DNA from: Adiantum capillus-veneris
Taxonomy: Eukaryota > Streptophyta > Polypodiopsida > Polypodiales > Pteridaceae
Direction: 5' to 3'
DNA: 64,000 nt
NCBI GenBank assembly: GCA_014529385.2
Contig: CM043963.1
Span: 95,914,412 to 95,978,411 of the forward strand
The notes below the pieces were generated by a model. The model had not been told where the DNA came from and searched no databases. It worked only from the letters and a program-made list of their open reading frames with translations. The translations under genes were made by a program, and so were the position numbers. Positions 56,540-64,000 of this stretch are shown piece by piece; the first letter of the stretch is position 1, and every line of letters starts with the position of its first letter.

Positions 56540-57625
56540 CAAATGAAGACGAGTATATTCTGATTATAGAACAAGCACAGGCTGGATTAGTTGGAGGTCA
56601 CTTTTCTAGTGAGACCACCATAAGAGCAATCTTAATGGCAGCCATATGGTGGCCAACACTTTTTGCAGATGCCAAAGAATATGTTCAAAGGTGTGATGCT
56701 TGTCAACGAGCAAAAATGCCAACACGTGTAGATAGCATGTTCTTAAGACCAATGATGGGGACTAGAGCTTTCACAAAATGGGTAATGATTTTGTTGGCCA
56801 ATACAGTCACCTGCTTATAGAACCCAAGCTCAATATATCATTGTAGCTACGGACTATTTGACCAAGTGGGCCGAGGCTAAAGAAACTCAACAGAATGATG
56901 CTAGAACCATTGGCGCATTCTTATATGAGATATGGATTGCCAATAGAAATTGTGAGTGATCGGGGAAATCATTTCCTCAATGAGGTAATCGAGTATTTAC
57001 TTAATGAGTTTATGGTCATCCATAACAAATCAGCTCCCTATCACTTACAAGCAAATGGACAAGCTGAGCATATGAACAAAATTCTTAGCTCGGTATTGAC
57101 TAAAGTGGTTAGTTCAGGAAGGACAGACTGGGAAATGAATCTCCATGCAGCTCTATGGGCTTATTGAGTTTCATTCAAAACAGCTTTAAATGTTACACCC
57201 TTTAACCTTGTTTATGGTCTTGATGCCATACTGCCAATGGAATTTCTATTGCCGACACTAAGGGTAGCTAAAAATCTTAAGTGGACTAGACATGAATTGT
57301 CAGAAAGACTTGAAGATTTAGAAAAGCTAGATAAGCAAAGGCTAACTGCCGTAGCTCACATCTATGCACAAAAGCGGAAACAAAACAGTCTTTTAATTCC
57401 CATCTAATAACAAAAATCTTCAAGAAAGGGGACTTAGTTATAGTCTACTCCCTTAAGCAACACATTCCCAAGTTTAAGAAAAAGGGAAACGGACCGTTTA
57501 TCATTGAAGATGTGTCTCCAAGTGGAGCAGTTAAGCTATCCACCCTAGATGGTGAACCAATGGCTAATTGGATTAGTGGATGCCGTTTAAAGAAATACAA
57601 CTTATCGCTAACCAATGATTGCTAG
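56540..57625 (+). pseudogene. Integrase of gypsy F
   Basis: The zinc-binding head (GGHFSSETTIRAIL, CDACQRAKMPT) is in 56540-56720. The catalytic core is split by frameshifts: DFVG with the first Asp (near 56790), YIIVATDYLTKWAEAK, then VSDRGNHFLNE with the second Asp and ANGQAEHMNKIL with the Glu (56895-57167). The C-terminal part FKKGDLVIVYSLKQHIP...GPFIIEDV...RLKKYNL ends at a TAG at 57623-57625. All three catalytic residues are still encoded. No chromodomain is present, unlike gypsy B, C and D, so it is a different gypsy lineage (perhaps Tat/Athila-like). Confidence 0.85.
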
Positions 57626-57630
57626 AAAGA

Positions 57631-58281
57631 ATGCATGCAGCCAAGCAAAGGAGGATTAAACGATAGCAGGTTATTGATGAAGCCCAAGAGGAAGCTCAGC
57701 TTCGAGTACTCAAATGGAAAGCTACTCTCAAGAATCAACAGATACTGATTCCCATCAACACTCTGGAAATAGATGACCAACAATGGGAATTGCCTAAAGA
57801 TGCAATGTCAACAGATGATAAATGGTTAGATAGAATGGACCTGCGCATCAAAGTACAACTCAACAATCATAGCACAAGTGCTTTGGTCGACACAGGAGCT
57901 AGAGTAAATGTAGTCAATTATTCCATATACAAGAAAGCAACAAGTCAAGCATTGACAGTAGGAATAGTGACAATAAAAGGATGCAACAAGAACCCAACAC
58001 CAACATTCGGAGTAGTCAACTTGAACGTGATAGTACATGGATGTTCATGTCCTCATCAATTTGTATGCTTACTAGATGAACATATGAATGAGATGATGAT
58101 TCCTGGAATTCTCTCGATACAGACATACAAGGCAGTACCAGATTGGGATACAAATCAGATCAAGGTATCACCTAAAAGCGGGAAACTCATTGTTCCAATT
58201 GCACAAAGCAAGGAGGAATGGAAAGGGAGTAATCAGCAGAGCAAACCACGAAGCAATCAATCTTCTCCATCCTCTCGATAA
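57631..58281 (+). pseudogene. Post-integrase ORF with retropepsin-like motif
   Basis: It starts at an ATG five bases after the integrase stop; one TAG at codon 12 (57664-57666) is the only break before 58281. Residues around 57884-57910 read ALVDTGARVNVVNYSIY, matching the aspartic-protease signature hydrophobic-D-[ST]-G-A. The stretch GVVNLNVIVHG...FVCLLDEHMNEMMIPGIL could be the second half of the fold, although the usual ILGxD/GRPW ending is not clear. Similar coding-like sequence (IWVSKTSPTKPKKVP) continues past a frame-shifting 109-bp duplication to about 58560. In Ty3/gypsy the protease normally lies before RT, so this location is unusual. It could instead be a captured or second protease. 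Confidence 0.55.
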
Positions 58282-58439
58282 TCAAATGCTACAAGTAGCA
58301 TACAAGGAGTCAGGCAAATTTGGGTACCAAAAAGGGAGTAATCAGCAGAGCAAACCACAAAGCAATCAATCTTCTCCATCTTCTCGATAATCAAATGCTA
58401 CAAGTAGCATGCAAGGAGTCAGGCAAATTTGGGTACCAA
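58222..58439 (+). repeat. 109-bp tandem duplication
   Basis: Units 58222-58330 and 58331-58439 begin AAAGGGAGTAATCAGCAGAG and differ at about three positions. 109 is not a multiple of three, so the post-integrase frame shifts here. Confidence 0.9.
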
Positions 58440-58561
58440 AAGCACAGCTTACGGACAAGCCGATTCAAATCTGGGTGTCCAAAACATCACCAACTAAACC
58501 AAAGAAGGTTCCAAGGGTCAAAACACAAAGACAAGCTTCTCTGAGCAAGGAACCTAACGTG

Positions 58562-59052
58562 AAATGAATTTGGCAGAAAAAGGAGCACTTATCTTCTCCG
58601 CAAATGGGAAAACCAATCAAGCAATGGAGAGTTAAGTCTCAGAAGAATTCACCACACCATTCCGCACCAAGCAAACCAACCTACCAATGGCGAGAAAAGG
58701 CTCGACAATGGTCAAAAGTGCTACCACGAGCTCAGGCAATTAGCGTGTTGAAGCATTTTGATGGTACAATCAAATAGAGAGCACACAAGCTACAAGTTTT
58801 CCTCTTTGGAAGACAACATCAGAAAGCTTCGACATCAAAAACCCTTGAGGTAATTACTCAAGACCCAGCTCTGGCACATCATATTTGTTTGAACTGCATT
58901 AATCTTCAAATCATGGTAGAGCCAACCATGGCTATGCATAAGACACGATTTTTCAATCCATGCACACAGTCATCCTGGAGTACGCCATCTAGGAGGGGTG
59001 GAAGGGCACTAAGTAATTAAGGGCAATGTTTGAAGAGGGAGGAAAAAGTTCG
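58562..59052 (+). other. 3' untranslated part of gypsy F with polypurine tract
   Basis: Decaying coding-like sequence to about 58990, then GGAGGGGTGGAAGGGC and a second purine-rich tract (about 59029-59045). The second would prime plus-strand synthesis next to the LTR start at 59053. Confidence 0.45.
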
Positions 59053-60000
59053 ATGTTAACGTGTGATTTTTTACAAAATTACCTAATAATTCCTTTATAT
59101 TTCATCATCAAGGAAAAATTCACTGATAATATCTTCCCGATGAATGTAAATAGTGTGTATATTATCAAAAAATCATTAAAAAATAGTCCTTTTTGGTAAA
59201 TTTTTATCATTTTTTTGATAATGTGACTTAAAAATGGAGAACTTCAACAAGAACCAATAAAGCTATGTTTTTCAATGGATTTTCTTAATTATTCAATTTT
59301 TACTTTGCTTTTTTAGTGTATTTTGTTATTTTCTTTGATTTTTTAATAAACATGTTAAAAATTAATAATAAATAGCCAAGGAGCTCAGATGGAAAAATGG
59401 AAGACACGATGGTGATCAGAAAGACAAGACAGACAAGCACAAATTTTTTTAATGGAAGCGGGAAGCCTAAATTAGGCGACGATACCTACTTTTGCAAAAT
59501 TCTTGCAAAATGAGCTACAGGAATCTGATCGGGGAAATTTTTGAGTCTAACATAATTTTATGGCCTAGTAGAACTAACGGGGGAATCTGGGGAAAAATGG
59601 TTTGGGAAGTCCGGGTATAGATATCCTAGGTAGGCTAAAACCACCTCATTTCCACTTGTTACCTTTGCAGAGAGAGCTTTTCGACCTCTTTCGTGCGTGC
59701 TTTCCGGATTCTACAATTGCCCATTTTCAGTGCCGTCTCACACGAGACATGATGGGTAAGTTCTTTACTCATCAATGATCCATTTTGTACGGTCGGTAGC
59801 TAGTCTAAACCCCTAGAAAAAACCTTAGAATCCGAGCAGTGCACGAAGACCTACGACCAAAAACTGACCATAGCGGCCTGTCAGCTTGACCAAATCGGAT
59901 GAGATTTGGACTGAAGCATGCCTTAACATAATAGAACTTTTCTATATCATTAGTTGACCATTCAGCAGGGGTCGAGGGTGTCCTCAGTAGAAAAGCTAGG
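59053..60000 (+). repeat. Probable LTR of gypsy F (end undefined)
   Basis: It starts TGTTAACGTG after a purine tract. The AT-rich first half with TTTATATTTC and the later CT-rich leader-like part (59650-59760) suit an LTR. No second copy lies in the window, so the 3' border is unknown. It might serve a following element that includes the ORFs after 60 kb. Confidence 0.4.
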
Positions 60001-60010
60001 TTTTTGGTAG

Positions 60011-60259
60011 ATGCCAGAATTTGGTTCTGACTCCATAGACAGCTTGTTGCCTACGAGTTTTTTATACAATGGATATGATTGGTTTCGTGAAATCAATCAA
60101 GCAAAGCCCTCGAAAAGCAGAAAACGGCTCGAAGGCTACAAAGCATCAAATTTGACATACGACGTCAAACTAACTCCAAATGAGCCAAAATTGGATGAGT
60201 TGCTTCACAACTATGTTGTGGATAAGTCCAAATTCACAAGTGACAAACCAACTCAATAG
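60011..60259 (+). pseudogene. Small unrecognised ORF
   Basis: 82 aa, starting MPEFGSDSIDSLLP, with a hydrophilic second half. No known domain. It may be the beginning of the element whose large ORF starts at 61184. Confidence 0.25.
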
Positions 60260-61183
60260 GCAGTGTAGTCATAGAAATCAGAGATTCCAAAGTCAACAAA
60301 GCACAAAGTGGTGCTGGCAAGACCAAACTTTACCAAATTCAATTTAGGAATTTTTTTAGGTGTATAGAATGTGTTTATGTCAAAATTTTAAAGTTTTGCA
60401 AGAAAAATGTGACTACTTTTGCACTATTTTTGCTTGGAAATAGTATCATCACCTCACCTATCATTTGTACACATCTATTACATGCCAAAAATCAAGTATG
60501 AGCCAAAATGATCACATATAACTTGGAAAATTGCCAAAAAAACGCAAGAAAGTCTTTGCAAGCCAACTTTTGAGTTATGGACCACTTTTTTTTATCTAAA
60601 TCACCTCATATAACATACACAGGGTCTATACAATGCTTAGAACCAAGTTGTACAAAAAAATGTTCATTTTGGTAGAAAAGTTAATAATTGTGATTATTTA
60701 CTTTTATGCCAAAATGGAAGAATTTTGCTATATTGCCATCATATATCCAAAGTACATGATGTGCTAACCCCACTAGCCAAGTTTGAAACATTTAGGAGCT
60801 CAAAATCTCAAATTTCCTTAATATCTATTGTTTTAGAGACCTATAGCCAAAATCTGGTACCATTTTCATCCTATGCATCCAAATGAGCCCATATTTCACT
60901 CAGAGTATGTATATGGTATATACTTCAAGCCTACGATGCCAAATCTACAAAAAATTGGAAAAATTACTCAGTTGTAAATAATCGCGATTTTTTTCTTTTG
61001 TTGCAATTTTTTGTTTTGACTTTACAATTTTGTTCCTTACATGTTTTTATGCATCTATGCTTGTTCAAAAATTGATTTGAAGCAAATTGAACCAAAATTG
61101 TCAGCATTTCAGACTGAAGGACACGTCAAAGATAAATCTGTCAAATCTGCTAACTTTGACACTCTATTCACTGAACAGGAGCC
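60260..61183. other. AT-rich spacer
   Basis: No gene recognised. The frame 61041-61259 gives Lys-rich sequence (KLSAFQTEGHVKDKSVK) just before the next ORF, and a CAG acceptor-like site occurs at 61176-61178. Confidence 0.3.
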
Positions 61184-62560
61184 ATGCAAGCAGCAGAGAG
61201 GGCCAAGAAGAAGCTCAACCAGAAAGAAAAGTTGCAAGAGCTACCCGCATACCAACTAGACCCTGATTCATTCAAGAATGCAAAAGCGACCTATCTCTCA
61301 AAGGAACAGCTTGAGGAGCACAACACCACAGTGTTCACCAGCAGATTCAAGAGCGATGAAGGACATCAGGTAGAGCTGTAGCTTCTACCAAAAGAAGTGT
61401 ATGATGTCGCTGCAAAGCCCGAAACCAAAGAAGCCAACCAAAGGCTAGGACTCAGAGATTTTTATGAACAAAAGCTGTGCGGAGTGGACTTCCAGAAAGC
61501 TTATGAGATTTTGTCCATGATCAAAGAAGATGGAACCGCTCAGATTTCTGACCCCCAAGGTAATAAAGTTGAAGTGGTAATTACCAAGGAGATAGTGGTA
61601 GAAGCACTCAAACTGCCCACAGAAGGAATGACAATGAGGGCAAGAGACATGAAAACGACCGGAACTTTCACTAAAGAAACAGCCGCAACCACCTTTGTAG
61701 ACCTTATTCACAAATAGGTGGAGGAGCCCGCAAGGTTATACCATCAGCATTTCCATTTCCTTGCTAAGAGGCCGCCAAGGTATACCATGCCCAATCATGC
61801 GGTTGCCACCACCTTTACTCAAGTCCTCAAGTCAACAACCAAGCAGCCAATTGACCATGCACAATATGTTTTGTCCACATTGAAAGGGACAAAGAAGGAA
61901 GGAAATATCACATACCTGGGTACACCAGAAGTTTTGACCAGAATTGTATACCATGCCGTCAGCATGGCCAACAACCTACCACCTGTCCCAGATTAAAACA
62001 CTTGGACAGTGTTAGCTCAACCATCTCCTCGAGCTACAAGATCTGCCAAGAGATCCTACAAGTCTGATGAAGAATCGGCTGAGAGCTCGCCAGAACGGCA
62101 AAGGAGTGATAGCTCAGATAATGAAGAAAAAAGAGCACGATGGGAGGAAATGAAGAGAAAAGCCGTGGCAGCACACCAGGAGGAATCCATACAAAAGCAA
62201 GCCCGGTTTGAAAGAGAGAAACACTCATACCAATGTAGCCACCAAGCACAAGGAAAGGACCCAAAAAAGTGGGCACCTATTGGGCCTAAAGGGCCTAGAA
62301 CCAAGCATCGCACCAGGAAGCAGTTGGAAGATCCCACGGAATCCTTGGAAAAGACGTACCAAGAAGGAGGAGCTTTGAAGCTAAAGGAAGCCCAAGAAGC
62401 GGCGAGAAAAGTGAAAGAGGCGGCAGAACATCAAGAGCAAGCAGAGGAAGTCACTACACAAGGAGAAGAACAACATGCTCAAGGTGATGTGTCTCCCCAC
62501 ATCTCTTCTCTTGTCTCTGAACACCAAGATGCCAAGCCCACCACCATCACCGGCAGTTAG
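61184..62560 (+). pseudogene. Large transposon-type ORF, N-terminal part
   Basis: One reading frame of 459 codons, broken only by TAG 61379-61381, TAG 61715-61717 and TAA 61994-61996. It opens MQAAERAKKKLNQKEKLQEL. A folded-looking region follows (DFYEQKLCGVDFQKAYEIL, VITKEIVVEALKLPTEG, FLAKRPPRYTMPNH) and then a highly charged Ser/Glu/Arg/Lys region (RSDSSDNEEKRARWEEMKRK). The style is that of plant transposon ORF1/gag-like proteins upstream of large gypsy elements. No zinc knuckle, protease or RT is visible. Its origin as part of the gypsy F family is inferred from position and orientation. Confidence 0.45.
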
Positions 62561-63131
62561 AACCACAACAACTGAGCCAACAAAAGAAGCAGAACCTGAA
62601 CAGGAAAAAATAGTTGAATCTACACAAGAACCTGAATAGGAAAAAGAAGCTGAATCTACACAAGAATCGAAACAACAAGAAACAGCGGAATCAACACAAC
62701 AAGCGGCTGTATCTACTCAAGAGCAGCAAATTGAGAAAGAGCCAGAGACAGAGAGCCAGAGACAGAAAAGGCAGCCAGTCTTGCACCAGAAGAGGACACC
62801 GTAAATTTGAGCACACAAGAGAACAAGAGGCCGAGGAAACACCCTCTACCTCAACACAACAAGATAAGGCTGAGTCACCACCCTCTACCTCAACGGAAAA
62901 AGATCAGCAGCCACAAGGGAAACAACTACAGCCAGTAGCCATGACACAGCCAGAGGTAAAACAATCTGTAGAAACATCAAGACAACTAACACAAAGCAAA
63001 GATTGGCAATCGAATGATCAAGTCATCCTGCAAGTAAATGAGTATGCTAAGCAAATGCAGGAAATGACAAAACGACTTCGCTTAGCAGCACTTGGTCGTA
63101 GTACATGGGCCAAAGAGTTAGAGATGGTGAT
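62561..63131 (+). pseudogene. Low-complexity middle part of the large ORF
   Basis: Glu/Pro/Gln/Thr-rich sequence spread over three frames by indels. Repeats are recognisable: EPEQEK and ESTQE units near 62580-62660, and PSTSTQQDKAESP/PSTSTEKDQQ near 62842-62905. The frame 62614-63204 ends in an amphipathic stretch (NEYAKQMQEMTKRLRLAAL) that leads into the coiled coil. Confidence 0.5.
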
Positions 63132-63134
63132 TGA

Positions 63135-64000
63135 GCACTCCAAGGGGAGTTGGACGACAGACTCAATGTCATCCTTGATCTACAGAGGCAAGTGCAGGAG
63201 TTGAGAGCGGAAGTTGAACAACATCAGCTCGCAAGAGATAAGCAACAACAAGAAATGGAGGAACTAGGTGAGTTGCTCACAAAACTGTCAAATGCATGCA
63301 AAGCAAAGGATGATCAACTGATGGAAGTTACAAATGAACTTCTAACTACAACCCTATCAACTCAAAAGATCCAGGTACAGTTAGATGTAGCCAATGCTTC
63401 CCTAGAGTACTTAGAACAAAGAATCAATGATCAGGCGATATTCATGCGACAAATACGAGAAAATCCAATCGTCGCCTCGATCAAGGGAACAGACGAGGTC
63501 TACAAGGTGTTAGAAAAGAAAAATAAAGACCTTGAGTTGGAGCTGAAAGTAGAGCAGTCTGAGCGCAGAGACCAGGCCTTGATGCGGGTCCAAAGAGAAC
63601 ACGAGCTGGTGAATGAAATAGCTGAACTCAAAAGAGTCAACCAGCTATTGAGAGAGGGAAGGCTGGAAATGCAAGAAGAGGCAGGCACTTCAGAGCAACC
63701 TCAAATAGAAATCCCCTTAGTCTCATTTGCTGACATGGAGACACAGCCAGCAATAGAGCTATGTGGCGAGGAGGAGTTTCAAGTACCAATTATCGAAGCA
63801 AACACAGTGCCCATGGTCCAGCTCTCAAAGGCTGAAGAAGATGCATTGAAAGAAAAAATTACACAAGAGGTAGCTGAGCAGTGGAAGGCAACAATGGATT
63901 GGGAGCTGAGAGTACTTCATTCCGTCAATGTCACACAACTCACTCCCAATCAAATAAATGCACCATGGCACCAACAATCCCTGCCCAATCCTCTGATTAA
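63135..64000 (+). CDS. Coiled-coil C-terminal part of the large ORF (runs off window)
   Basis: An open frame of about 288 codons without a stop to the window end. Long heptad-like helices: LDLQRQVQELRAEVEQH, LGELLTKLSNACKAKDDQL, VLEKKNKDLELELKVEQSE, VNEIAELKRVNQLLREG. A less helical acidic part and KEKITQEVAEQWKATMDWEL follow. A one-base shift in a G run near 63145 separates it from the previous frame. Coiled coils suggest oligomerisation, as in gag-like or ORF1 proteins; the function is not known. Confidence 0.5.

Larger units (their letters stand above)
50736..59052 (+). mobile_element. Ty3/gypsy element F (3' half), split by copia-2
   Basis: It begins in the RNase H-integrase linker (50736-51034), is interrupted by copia-2 (51035-56539, TSD CAAAT), and resumes with the integrase head, core and C-terminus (56540-57625). 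A further ORF with a retropepsin-like motif follows, then a purine-rich tract (GAAGAGGGAGGAAAAAG, about 59029-59045) and a TGTTAACG LTR start at 59053. It is in the same orientation as fragment E, and its integrase head duplicates the one in E. Confidence 0.75.

Noticed and set aside
1-64000. Search for CRISPR arrays, bacterial operons, rRNA or phage-like systems
   Set aside because: All coding remnants are eukaryotic retroelement, hAT or plant host type; no regularly spaced short repeats with unique spacers were seen.

Overview
The window is a block of plant nuclear DNA built almost entirely from retrotransposons and their ruins. All pol genes are of plant LTR-retrotransposon or LINE type. 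tRNA-iMet primer sites, BED/DUF659 hAT transposase remains, CT- and TATC-microsatellites and one intron-bearing host exon (DUF2358-like) all fit a large, repeat-rich seed-plant genome. A gymnosperm is possible, but that is inference. No rRNA, tRNA, CRISPR or intact protein-coding gene was recognised.

Left part (1-9.2 kb): a minus-strand Ty3/gypsy ruin (A) with a primer site and LTR, whose protease motif is split by a 125-bp hAT-type MITE; a LINE zinc-finger scrap; then an array of three ~1-kb LTRs separated by two ~640-bp non-coding internal segments, each with its own primer site, so that neighbours share LTRs. At 9.2-13.8 kb there is an inverted-repeat element, a DUF2358-like terminal exon and AT-rich DNA. 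From 13.8 to 22.4 kb two opposed repeat arms enclose microsatellites and a near-perfect foldback; a 5'-truncated LINE lies outside the right arm and an LTR-like promoter segment lies beyond it.

Centre (22.5-43 kb): plus-strand gypsy B (two zinc knuckles, protease, RT start, integrase tail), a hAT transposase fragment, then minus-strand chromodomain gypsy C. C has lost protease and RT and is split by a Ty1/copia element (copia-1, 192-bp LTRs, TSD GAGCC). Next comes the 3' half of plus-strand gypsy D with a 1.5-kb LTR carrying a periodic ATTGG/CCAAT array.

Right part (43-64 kb): a LINE RT fragment, an unrecognised acidic minus-strand ORF behind a TATA box, and weak traces of an animal-type LINE RT. 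Plus-strand gypsy E follows, split by a 627-bp TIR element with an 8-bp TSD, then a fused second gypsy F split by copia-2 (TSD CAAAT). F carries an extra retropepsin-like ORF after its integrase and ends at a purine tract and LTR start. The last 3 kb holds a broken long ORF with charged, low-complexity and coiled-coil regions that runs off the window.

The elements form a layered record. Gypsy A, C, E and F are older hosts; the MITEs and two copia copies are younger guests with readable TSDs. The two copia copies share two in-frame stops although they sit at unrelated sites, which suggests spread of an already defective lineage in trans.
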